5,577 nucleotides of DNA from Clostridia bacterium (GCA_028703745.1 JAQVME010000105.1:1-5577), one strand, 5' to 3'. Numbered from the stretch's first letter, positions 1 through 5,577 are shown. Numbers and translations: made by a program. The notes: generated from the letters alone by a model not told the origin.

Positions 1-16
1 TGCGGCAAAATATTTT

Positions 17-439
17 TTAATAACTTCCCATAATGAGCGGCGTTCCGATTATTACAGTGTTGCCTTTCCTTACTCTTTGGATATTTATTTTCTGTCCGTC
101 GAGCATAACACCGCCGCCCAACCTTGCGGAATAACCATAAAGAGTGGTGAGGTTCGCCAGCCGCTGACTATCTTTTATTTCTATGTTCAGCTTTTTTATA
201 ATCCTGTCTATATCCTCGTCGTCGCCGCTGAATCTGACACTTTCGCCGCTGACGCCGCCCTTGCCCAGCCGCGCAAAAATAGTTTGAAAGGCGGTTAGGC
301 TGTATTCCTTGCTCATGCCGCCGTCTTCATAATACAACGAATACTCTCCGTCCTCGACATATGTTGCCAAAGCAAAGCCGTTTACTCGGTAAGCGACGAC
401 TATTATTAGCAAAAAGAGAAAAATCAGAAATTTACGCAT
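17..439 (-). CDS. Small predicted secreted protein of unknown function
   Basis: I cannot assign a function. The 140-residue product begins with a signal-peptide-like segment: RK at 2-3, a hydrophobic core at 4-16 (FLIFLFLLIIVVA), and an A-L-A motif at 23-25 that suits signal peptidase I, leaving a mature domain of about 115 residues outside the membrane. If uncleaved it would be membrane-anchored. The mature part has an acidic patch (SGDDEDIDR at 71-79) and a C-terminal pattern YGYSARL (101-107), then LDGQKINIQ (113-121), then TVIIGTPLIMGSY (128-140). That ending resembles small Bacillota exported proteins of the YwmB kind, where a similar NLQVA ... GTPLI ... Y ending occurs, but the similarity is from memory and weak. 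There are no cysteines, so it is not a lipoprotein. The gene follows the terminator directly and its only visible SD is GAAGGA within the hairpin. Confidence 0.7.
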   Translation of the reverse strand: MRKFLIFLFLLIIVVAYRVNGFALATYVEDGEYSLYYEDGGMSKEYSLTAFQTIFARLGKGGVSGESVRFSGDDEDIDRIIKKLNIEIKDSQRLANLTTLYGYSARLGGGVMLDGQKINIQRVRKGNTVIIGTPLIMGSY

Positions 440-475
440 AAAAAAAATCCTTCGCTGTCGTTAGGAAGGATTTTT
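440..475 (-). terminator. Intrinsic terminator after aspartate kinase, with the next gene's SD in its 3' arm
   Basis: Perfect 11-base arms (gaaggattttt at 465-475 and aaaaatccttc at 443-453 on the plus strand) enclose an 11-base loop. On the minus-strand transcript the 3' arm is followed by an eight-U run at 447-440, a textbook Rho-independent terminator about 30 bases after the aspartate kinase stop. The U-run ends exactly at the ATG of the small secreted gene, and GAAGGA in the 3' arm sits 8 bases before that ATG, so the same bases can serve as its SD. In the plus direction the hairpin is followed by five T, so weak bidirectional activity is possible. Confidence 0.85.
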
Positions 476-506
476 GACTCATTGGCTGTTTTTTATTCAA
501 TAGACC

Positions 507-1814
507 TTAATTAAAGAACTCCTCATAAAGCGCAACAATGGATTTCTTCAAATCGCTTTCCGCCACGCCGATTATGATATTCATTTCGCTTGAGCCCTGG
601 TCTATCATGCGTATATTTACCTCGTGCTTGCAAAGCGCGTTAAAGACCTTTGCCGCGGTGCCAATCTTTTCTGCCATACCTTGCCCGACAATGGCGATAA
701 GCGCAAGGTTCTTTGACACCTCAACTCTGTCCGGTCCGGTAGATGCCATAATCTCTTCGACAAGCTTGTGCTCCTTGTCTCCCTTCAGCTCGTTGCCGTC
801 GATAATGACACTCATAGTATCTATTCCGGTGGGTACATGTTCGAGCGATACGCCGTTGTTCTCAAGCACAGAAAGCACCTTTCTGGCAAAACCTAGCTCG
901 TTGTTCATCATTGATTTCTTAATAAAAATGCTGACGTAGCCTGCCTTGCCGGCGATGCCCGTCACTAGTCGGGCGCCCATTGCGCCGACATCGTTTACTA
1001 TCGTCGTACCCTTGTTCTCCGGCTCAAAGGTGTTCCTGACGTTTATGGGGATATTGCTGTAGCGCAACGGAAAAATCGAATCCGGATGAAGCACGCTTGC
1101 GCCCATGTACGACAACTCCCGAAGCTCGTCGTATGACAGTACGTCTATGGGTATGGGGTTTTTTATTATTCTGGGGTCCGCCGTCATAAACCCGTTGACG
1201 TCAGTCCAATTCTCGTATATGTCGGCCTTGGCGCCGCGCGCAATAATTGAGCCGGTAATATCCGAGCCGCCCCTCGAAAAGGTCTTTATGGCTCCGTCGG
1301 GCATACTGCCGTAAAAACCGCCTATTACGGCGTTATTGGCGTCCTTGAGCCTTGCCGATACAAGGTCGTTGGTGGTTTCGCTGTCAAATTGTCCCTTTGA
1401 ATTGAATTTTATGATGTCCGCCGCATCGATGAATTGCCATCCGAGTATATTTGCAAAAATCAGCGCGCAGAGGTATTCGCCTCTCGACGCCGCATAATCA
1501 CTGGTGCGGCTGCTTTCGATACCTTGTTCTGCCTCGTACAGATATTTCTCTATGTCTATATCCAGCGCAAGTTCTTTTACAATGCTAATGTAGCGTTCTT
1601 TTATTTTGTCAAAAGAGGGCTGTCTGTCGTCAAATCTCTCGTTGAACGACTGATACAGCAAGTCAGTTATTTTGTCGTCGCCAGAAAATCGCTTTCCCGG
1701 GGCGCTGACGACGACGAACCTTCTGTCCTCGTCGCTTCTTATTACCTTGACTACCTGTTCAATGGACTTCTTGTCTGCCATCGAGGTCCCGCCGAATTTA
1801 CATACCTTTATCAT
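507..1814 (-). CDS. Aspartate kinase, monofunctional, class III-like with two ACT domains
   Basis: The enzyme phosphorylates L-aspartate with ATP to aspartyl-4-phosphate, the entry step to lysine, diaminopimelate, threonine and methionine. The 435-residue product begins MIKVCKFGGTSMA, placing the catalytic KFGGTS at 6-11. SAPGKR is at 37-42, SRGE at 110-113, GGFYG at 165-169, the ATP/aspartate-site FSRGGSDITG at 179-188, WTDVNGFMTADPR at 203-215 and MGASVLHPD at 237-245. Two ACT regions follow, about 288-340 (KKSMMNNELGFARKVLSVL within it) and about 370-432 (IAIVGQGMAEKIGTAAKVF, then QGSSEMNIIIGV at 406-417). Domain order and length fit the YclM/LysC-III branch, usually feedback-inhibited by lysine alone or with threonine; the effector here is not determinable by eye. 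No lysine riboswitch or T-box precedes it, since it is internal to the operon. The last gene before the terminator, it lies 8 bases after DUF1015. The exact paralogue name (lysC, yclM, thrD) is left open. Confidence 0.94.
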   Translation of the reverse strand: MIKVCKFGGTSMADKKSIEQVVKVIRSDEDRRFVVVSAPGKRFSGDDKITDLLYQSFNERFDDRQPSFDKIKERYISIVKELALDIDIEKYLYEAEQGIESSRTSDYAASRGEYLCALIFANILGWQFIDAADIIKFNSKGQFDSETTNDLVSARLKDANNAVIGGFYGSMPDGAIKTFSRGGSDITGSIIARGAKADIYENWTDVNGFMTADPRIIKNPIPIDVLSYDELRELSYMGASVLHPDSIFPLRYSNIPINVRNTFEPENKGTTIVNDVGAMGARLVTGIAGKAGYVSIFIKKSMMNNELGFARKVLSVLENNGVSLEHVPTGIDTMSVIIDGNELKGDKEHKLVEEIMASTGPDRVEVSKNLALIAIVGQGMAEKIGTAAKVFNALCKHEVNIRMIDQGSSEMNIIIGVAESDLKKSIVALYEEFFN

Positions 1815-1825
1815 TTTCACCTCTA
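1815..1825 (-). promoter_or_regulatory. RBS of aspartate kinase, overlapping the DUF1015 stop codon and deciding the start
   Basis: The minus-strand junction reads TAGAGGTGAAAATG. The TAG stop of the DUF1015 gene overlaps GAGGTGA, which matches seven bases of the consensus AGGAGGTGA. The GTG at 1820-1818 could be taken as an in-frame start two codons upstream, but it lies inside the SD and has no SD of its own. The ATG at 1814 is therefore the likely start. Confidence 0.8.
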
Positions 1826-3037
1826 TTTAATAACCTTTGCTTCCAGATAATACTTTTTGAATTCCGGTCCGCCTATAGAAAAAGCCTTCTTAGGCAGATT
1901 GCCGACGTTCAGGACGTAATCGAACAGTTCTTCCTTTGCAAAATACGGCATAAGTATACCGATAGCGCCGGCGTTGTCCTCCACAACCTCCTCGAGGTGG
2001 TCTTCGCCGTGCACATAATCGACTTCTCCGCCGACGTTTTTTATGTATTCCTCAATAAAAGTCTGAACGGCTTTTATCATTTCGCTGGATTTCTCCGGGG
2101 CGTCGAGAATATATTCCTTGTCTTTGGTAAACATTTTTAATTTGCCATTGCCGCTCAACCTCTTTCTTAGGGCGTCTATGAATGCGTCGCCGGTACCTAG
2201 CAGAACCCTATGAATTGGCTCAAAAAGCATGGCTTCGTCATAGATATTCACCACTTCGCACAGAGCAAACCTCGCGGGATGGCTGAGCTGTTGCTCCTCC
2301 GTCAAAGAGGGTTTGAGCTGTTCCCACCACGACTTCGCCGCCGCCAGAGAATGGTTGCCGTCGCCCACGGCGAAAAGCAGTCCGGCATCCCAGCCGTATT
2401 TTGACGTCTGCGTATAGGACGAAGCAAGCGCATTCAGCTTTTTGACTACTTCCGCTGTATCCGCCACCTGATAGCCTGCGATGTGTCCGCCACCCATGTT
2501 TAGCTCGAAATCATAGAGCTTCTCGAGCTTGTCTTTATTGGCATACAGCGGCTCAAGAACCGTTCTGTCCTTGTCATCAATAAGTAGCAGGATATGCGGC
2601 AATTCTATTGCCGCGCCCTTTCTTATGCTGACTCTCGCAGGCAGCCTTTCGACAATAGTGTCCTCCGTCGCGCGTATAGGGCACCTTATCCTTCGCCAGT
2701 CGTAGCTTTCGAGGTCTACGCTGAGTACCAGTCCTATTCTGTTTTTGCCAAGTTCCACTTCTCTTTCGACCAGCACAAAGCCGTCTGTCTCTTTTAGTAT
2801 GCCGTTGTTGAGATAGTCCGTCATATTCTTATTTATGGCGGGAGTTTTGTTTTCTGTGTCTGAAAGATAGATTTCGGGAAGTACCAATTTCAGCGCGCTG
2901 GGGCTGTCTCCGATAAATTTTTCGAGTTGCTGCCAGTATTTCGGCTCGGACGTAAACTGATCGCAAGCGACAACCGCCCATTTTTGCATATCTACATTCT
3001 GTGGTATAAGTATCTTCTGTTTTCCGAAAATGTCCAT
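1823..3037 (-). CDS. DUF1015 family protein (COG4198-like), function unassigned
   Basis: The 404-residue soluble protein is a full-length DUF1015 member. Recognisable blocks are AVVACDQFTSEPKYW at 21-35, the conserved RCPIRATED at 118-126 followed by ERLPARVSIRKGA to 141, the glycine-rich AVGDGNHSLAAAK at 223-235, FEPIHRVL at 272-279, and the C-terminal LPKKAFSIGGPEFKKYYLEA at 381-400, which matches the family's F-x-M-G ... K-R-Y-Y-x-E ending. No signal peptide or membrane helix is present. From memory, clostridial homologues often sit beside the serine genes serC and serA. The DGNHS motif resembles the DGHHR-type motif of ParB-fold free serine kinases (SerK, SbnI), which makes a small-molecule kinase or nucleotide-hydrolase role conceivable; that is inference. 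Here the gene is followed, through a stop codon embedded in an SD, by aspartate kinase, which again points to amino-acid metabolism. Confidence 0.85.
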   Translation of the reverse strand: MDIFGKQKILIPQNVDMQKWAVVACDQFTSEPKYWQQLEKFIGDSPSALKLVLPEIYLSDTENKTPAINKNMTDYLNNGILKETDGFVLVEREVELGKNRIGLVLSVDLESYDWRRIRCPIRATEDTIVERLPARVSIRKGAAIELPHILLLIDDKDRTVLEPLYANKDKLEKLYDFELNMGGGHIAGYQVADTAEVVKKLNALASSYTQTSKYGWDAGLLFAVGDGNHSLAAAKSWWEQLKPSLTEEQQLSHPARFALCEVVNIYDEAMLFEPIHRVLLGTGDAFIDALRKRLSGNGKLKMFTKDKEYILDAPEKSSEMIKAVQTFIEEYIKNVGGEVDYVHGEDHLEEVVEDNAGAIGILMPYFAKEELFDYVLNVGNLPKKAFSIGGPEFKKYYLEAKVIK

Positions 3038-3046
3038 TGTATCCTC
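3038..3046 (-). promoter_or_regulatory. RBS of the DUF1015 gene
   Basis: GAGG (3046-3043 on the minus strand) lies 5 bases before the ATG at 3037. The gap from the cdaA stop is 29 bases and AT-rich. It contains a TAAAAT-like hexamer but no credible -35 partner, so I read it as an operon junction. Confidence 0.65.
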
Positions 3047-3066
3047 GCTGTATATTTTATGAGTTA

Positions 3067-3861
3067 TTAATTTATTGCATTGTATCTTTTCTTCGTGGTT
3101 CTGACTATACCGTATACCTCGTTCAGAATATCGGTAAGTCTCTCGGGCGTTATATACCTTCGCAAAATTCCCTTCTGCGCCACGGAGATTATGCCGTTCT
3201 CCTCGCTGACGACGATAGAAAGCATATCGCTTTCTTCGGTAATGCCGATAGCGGCTCTATGCCGCGTGCCCAAATCTTTTGAAAGGGTTTGTGACTGCGA
3301 TAACGGCAAGAAGCACCCTGCGGCAAGTATACGGTTACTCTTTATGATGACGGCGCCGTCGTGTATCGGCGCTTTAGTGTTGAAGATGCTTTCAAGCAGA
3401 GGCGCAGTGACAAGCGCGCCGAGTTCGGTGCCTGTCTCGAGTATGTGTGACGATATCTTCGTCGGCGCAATAACTACCAGCGCGCCTACTCTGGACTTTG
3501 ACATCGTCTGGCAAGCCTTTACTAGCTCATCAACCGCTGTGCGCAGTTCCTCGTCGCTGACGTTTATTTCGTGGGATTTTTGTTTTTTGGATAGGTTGAA
3601 GAATAGTGTCTTGAAATCCGATTGGTAGACCACCACCAGCGCCACAATGGCGAATATCATCATAAGGTTTGATAGCAGCATTGCCAATCCTAAATCGTAG
3701 AATTGGTTAAGTATGAATACGCCGGTATATATTAGAAGCAATACCGTGTATACCGACATGAGTTTATAGCTTTTTTTCTTGTGGAAAAATATAAACAGCA
3801 ACAGCAATACCGCGACAAGCGCGATGAAATCAAATAGGCAATTTATTCCGAAGTAATTCAT
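3067..3861 (-). CDS. cdaA: Membrane-bound diadenylate cyclase (c-di-AMP synthase, CdaA type)
   Basis: CdaA condenses two ATP into cyclic di-AMP, a messenger that controls potassium and osmolyte transport and cell-wall homeostasis. The 264-residue product has three N-terminal helices (about 9-26, 37-55, 57-78), then a cytoplasmic DAC domain (about 105-250). Both catalytic signatures are intact: the DGA motif at 168-170, within APIHDGAVII, and the RHR motif at 200-202, within LSKDLGTRHRAAIGI. SIVVSEENG at 215-223 matches the metal/ATP-side strand of the family. Length is normal (Listeria CdaA is about 273). The domain order and three helices exclude DisA and CdaS types. One departure is the segment just after helix 3: it is usually close to FQPELRRALE, but here it is YQSDFKTLFF at 79-88. 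cdaR and glmM, the usual neighbours, are absent; the flanking genes are a six-helix membrane protein and a DUF1015 gene. Confidence 0.95.
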   Translation of the reverse strand: MNYFGINCLFDFIALVAVLLLLFIFFHKKKSYKLMSVYTVLLLIYTGVFILNQFYDLGLAMLLSNLMMIFAIVALVVVYQSDFKTLFFNLSKKQKSHEINVSDEELRTAVDELVKACQTMSKSRVGALVVIAPTKISSHILETGTELGALVTAPLLESIFNTKAPIHDGAVIIKSNRILAAGCFLPLSQSQTLSKDLGTRHRAAIGITEESDMLSIVVSEENGIISVAQKGILRRYITPERLTDILNEVYGIVRTTKKRYNAIN

Positions 3862-3875
3862 TTTCGTTGTCTCCT
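3862..3875 (-). promoter_or_regulatory. RBS of cdaA
   Basis: AGGAGA (3875-3870 on the minus strand) lies 8 bases before the ATG at 3861, an ideal spacing that fixes the cdaA start. The whole gap from the TGA stop of the membrane protein gene is 20 bases, too short for an independent promoter plus leader. Confidence 0.8.
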
Positions 3876-3881
3876 GTGTAA

Positions 3882-4619
3882 TCAGAACCCGAAGTCCTTA
3901 AAGACGGTTTCGTCTTTCAATACCATTGTTCCGCCGTCTTTTGGCGGAAGTTTTTTTAGTTTTCCGTACTGCAAATATGCCATAAATGCGATGAATAAAT
4001 ATAACCCGACCTTGATACCGGCGTCAACATATTCCATTACTGTAGTATCCTGATAGGTGAAAAGCATAGTCAGCATCAACACGTTCAGCACAAGGTTTAT
4101 GCCGACATATAAAGAAGCTATATACTTGTACGCCGCGTGCGGCGTACGGGCATAGTTCTTAGTCAATTCATAAAGAAATATTCCCAGAAAAAACGCTTGA
4201 AAAAGCGAATTGAGTACGACGGAGCCGGTGCTTGATATGACGGGAAAGGCAAAGAAAAGCAGCGAAAGCGCGCCTACTGCAAAAAAGACGATTATTTCCG
4301 TCAAACGCAGTTTGAACACAAAGTCCGAATGCGCCACTTCGGGGAACCGTCTCACCAGAAGAGTATTTGCGAAATAGGCGATAATTTCAAAAACGATTAT
4401 TTCCGTGACAAAAAGCGTTGGATAAAAAAGTATTAGCAACCGTCCCGTATTGAATCCGGTGATGAATTCGTTAAGCAGCGCAATATAATCCTGTCCGATT
4501 TCTTTCAGCGTATATACCGAAGCGAACATTACAGCAATTCCATAAAATAGATACCAGAATATCAGAGGTATTTTTTTTAGCTTTGTTATGGTGGTTTCGG
4601 AATACAACTTTGCAAACAT
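3882..4619 (-). CDS. Unrecognised six-helix integral membrane protein
   Basis: I do not recognise the family. The 245-residue product is strongly hydrophobic with six likely membrane helices at about 18-38, 61-85, 107-128, 132-152, 164-187 and 201-219. It has no cleavable-looking signal sequence. The N-terminus carries lysines (T12-K-L-K-K16) and the C-terminal tail (about 220-245, starting KLKKLPPKDGG) is hydrophilic and lysine-rich, so both ends are probably cytoplasmic by the positive-inside rule. Loops contain RR at 90-91 and TKNYARTPHAAYKY at 153-166. The hexapeptide TEIIVF occurs twice (72-77 and 107-112). It starts 8 bases after holA with a good SD and ends 20 bases before cdaA, so it is probably co-expressed with the c-di-AMP synthase. 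It is not CdaR-like: it has no single anchor followed by YbbR repeats. A transport or sensory role would be a guess. Confidence 0.82.
   Translation of the reverse strand: MFAKLYSETTITKLKKIPLIFWYLFYGIAVMFASVYTLKEIGQDYIALLNEFITGFNTGRLLILFYPTLFVTEIIVFEIIAYFANTLLVRRFPEVAHSDFVFKLRLTEIIVFFAVGALSLLFFAFPVISSTGSVVLNSLFQAFFLGIFLYELTKNYARTPHAAYKYIASLYVGINLVLNVLMLTMLFTYQDTTVMEYVDAGIKVGLYLFIAFMAYLQYGKLKKLPPKDGGTMVLKDETVFKDFGF
4128..4147. repeat. Interrupted palindrome with perfect 9-base arms inside the membrane protein gene
   Basis: GTACGCCGC and its exact reverse complement GCGGCGTAC flank a 2-base centre. The site encodes residues R158 to Y164 (RTPHAAY) in a cytoplasm- or exterior-facing loop, and is GC-rich compared with the surrounding AT-rich helix codons. 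It could be chance, a codon-level RNA hairpin, or a protein-binding site. No function is claimed. Confidence 0.6.
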
Positions 4620-4630
4620 AATTCTCCTTA
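4620..4630 (-). promoter_or_regulatory. RBS of the membrane protein gene, overlapping the holA stop codon
   Basis: Read on the minus strand the junction is TAAGGAGAATTATG. The last two bases of the holA stop codon are the first two of the SD core AAGGAG, which sits 4 bases before the ATG. Ribosomes finishing holA would therefore sit on the start region of the next gene, which favours translational coupling. Confidence 0.8.
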
Positions 4631-5575
4631 TACGGCAAGCAACCTGGCTATCGCCGCGTCAAACGCCACGGTCTCGCTCATCTGCCCGCTCTTAAACCTG
4701 TACTCGTAGTCAACAAGCATATCGAGTACGCCTTTCATTTTTACCTTGCCGATGTTTTTTATTTCCCTGGCTTTTTTTATGGCGTATTCCTTTACTCCGA
4801 AGAGCTGCGCAAGCTCGCCGTCGGTCTTGGGTGAAAGCGAGCAGTGGAGTATCCTGCGGTATTGCTTTATTAAGGCGGCAAGAATAAAGGTTCTTGCCTC
4901 GCCTCTGTTCAGCAACCTGTCAAGCAGGCGAAGCGCATTATCCGCCATGCCGCCTGTGACGCTGTTTATGAAATGGTAAATCTGCAGCTCGGAATCCTCC
5001 GTGACAAGCTCCTCCACCATATCTGAAGTCACCCTCTTGCCGTCTGCGTAGCTGATAAGCTTTTGGCATTCAAGGTATATCTTTGACATTTCGTTCTGCG
5101 TGTAATCAGCCATAAGTCCGGCCGCTCTTATATCTATGCCGCCAAATGGCCTGAATATGCCTTCGATTATGGGAATAAGTTCGCTCTTTTCCAGCCTCGA
5201 ACACTTGATTTCCGTCATAAGCTTCTTCTCTGCCGCCGTGAGGAACTTGACATTATCAAAAATGAGATAATAGGGAGCAATATCCTCTCTGATTGTATCC
5301 CGCAACAGTTGTAACTCGTGCTTGCTTGCCTCGTATGCGCCGTCTTTGACGATAACCAGCTGATCGCCGTCGCCAAATCCAAAGCTTGTAAGCGGATAAA
5401 TAACATCGTCGAGCGAATCGAGTTTTGACAGTATCTTTATGCTGACGTCACGCATATCCCCGTCAATCTTTTCAACAAAAAATCTGTTGGCGTTGTCGAG
5501 CCAATAAAAATCCTCGCCCTGTAAATAGAAAACCCGCCCGGCAAGCGGTTGGCTTGCCAAATCCTTTGAATGCAT
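4628..5575 (-). CDS. holA: DNA polymerase III delta subunit (clamp loader, YqeN/HolA type)
   Basis: The delta subunit opens the beta sliding clamp as part of the cytoplasmic clamp-loader complex. The 315-residue product has the family layout. An N-terminal AAA+-like domain (about 1-135) opens with the strand-turn FYLQGEDFYWLD at 16-27, the counterpart of the YLLYGEE signature, and has no Walker A lysine, as expected for delta. A small middle domain (about 136-198) follows. A helical C-terminal collar domain (about 200-315) carries the typical FINSVTGGMADNALRLLDRL stretch at 202-221 and YEYRFKSGQ at 290-298. The length is slightly below the usual 330-350. Only two bases precede this ATG, so its SD is not visible and a start a few codons upstream cannot be excluded; the N-terminus nevertheless lines up well with known homologues. 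Its TAA stop forms part of the SD of the next gene, implying co-transcription. Confidence 0.92.
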   Translation of the reverse strand: MHSKDLASQPLAGRVFYLQGEDFYWLDNANRFFVEKIDGDMRDVSIKILSKLDSLDDVIYPLTSFGFGDGDQLVIVKDGAYEASKHELQLLRDTIREDIAPYYLIFDNVKFLTAAEKKLMTEIKCSRLEKSELIPIIEGIFRPFGGIDIRAAGLMADYTQNEMSKIYLECQKLISYADGKRVTSDMVEELVTEDSELQIYHFINSVTGGMADNALRLLDRLLNRGEARTFILAALIKQYRRILHCSLSPKTDGELAQLFGVKEYAIKKAREIKNIGKVKMKGVLDMLVDYEYRFKSGQMSETVAFDAAIARLLAV

Positions 5576-5577
5576 AA

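Noticed and set aside
476..510. Possible separate promoter for the small secreted gene (TTGAAT as a -35)
   Set aside because: There is no acceptable -10 hexamer at proper spacing before the terminator stem. I keep read-through as the simpler reading but cannot exclude a weak promoter.
1812..1820. GTG at 1820 as the start of aspartate kinase
   Set aside because: The GTG is inside the GAGGTGA Shine-Dalgarno of the ATG at 1814, and the ATG start gives the usual family N-terminus M-I-K-V-x-K-F-G-G.
1434..1850. Plus-strand open frame of 138 codons opposite the 5' part of aspartate kinase, and similar ones at 538-939, 77-298 and 4746-4979
   Set aside because: All are antisense shadows of well-supported minus-strand genes, with low-complexity serine- or cysteine-containing translations and no domain content.
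1978..2002. Strong SD-like GAGGAGGTTGTGG on the minus strand inside the DUF1015 gene
   Set aside because: It simply encodes the E-E-V-V stretch near residue 350. No start codon at suitable spacing opens a plausible gene, and the host frame continues into the conserved C-terminus.
3038..3090. Possible promoter between cdaA and the DUF1015 gene (TAAAAT-like -10)
   Set aside because: No -35-like hexamer lies 16-18 bases upstream, and the A/T-rich gap is only 29 bases. AT richness alone explains the hexamer.
3080..3628. Long plus-strand open frame (182 codons) opposite cdaA
   Set aside because: It is entirely antisense to the catalytic domain of cdaA, whose motifs are intact. It has no convincing SD and no recognisable domain. 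It is a by-product of the codon usage of the real gene.
1..5577. Defence system, CRISPR array, mobile element, tRNA/rRNA or riboswitch
   Set aside because: No repeat-spacer pattern, transposase or integrase, terminal inverted repeats, tRNA-like cloverleaf or aptamer-sized leader is visible. Gene bodies fill nearly all of the window and the largest gap is 67 bases.

Overview
All six genes in this window lie on the minus strand, so the region is transcribed from the right edge (5577) to the left edge (1). Base composition is moderate. Shine-Dalgarno (SD) sequences are strong and purine-rich, spacing is tight, and the gene set includes a YqeN-type HolA, a CdaA-type diadenylate cyclase with three N-terminal membrane helices, a class III-like aspartate kinase and a DUF1015 protein. 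Together these suggest a low-to-mid GC Bacillota, probably an uncultured Clostridia-like lineage. That placement is inferred from protein style, not from a marker gene.

Layout in transcription order: (1) holA, DNA polymerase III delta subunit, 5575-4628, whose start sits at the window edge; (2) an unrecognised six-helix membrane protein, 4619-3882; (3) cdaA, membrane-bound c-di-AMP synthase, 3861-3067; (4) a DUF1015 family protein, 3037-1823; (5) an aspartate kinase with two C-terminal ACT domains, 1814-507; (6) a strong intrinsic terminator, 443-475, whose U-tract runs directly into (7) a small predicted secreted protein of unknown function, 439-17.

Genes 1-5 are separated by only 8-29 bases. 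At two junctions the stop codon of one gene is built into the SD of the next (TAAGGAG before the membrane protein, TAGAGGTGA before aspartate kinase). They look like one operon whose promoter lies beyond the right edge. The terminator after aspartate kinase should end most transcripts. The small secreted gene appears to use the 3' arm of that hairpin as its SD, so its expression may depend on read-through and on hairpin opening.

Functionally the operon mixes replication (clamp loading), c-di-AMP signalling, and entry into the aspartate amino-acid pathway. The best-founded oddity is that cdaA is not beside cdaR and glmM, its usual partners in Bacillota. Its immediate upstream neighbour is instead an orphan polytopic membrane protein. 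I see no mobile element, CRISPR array, tRNA, rRNA or defence system, and no plus-strand gene. This reads mainly as a chromosomal housekeeping operon with a few points worth checking.
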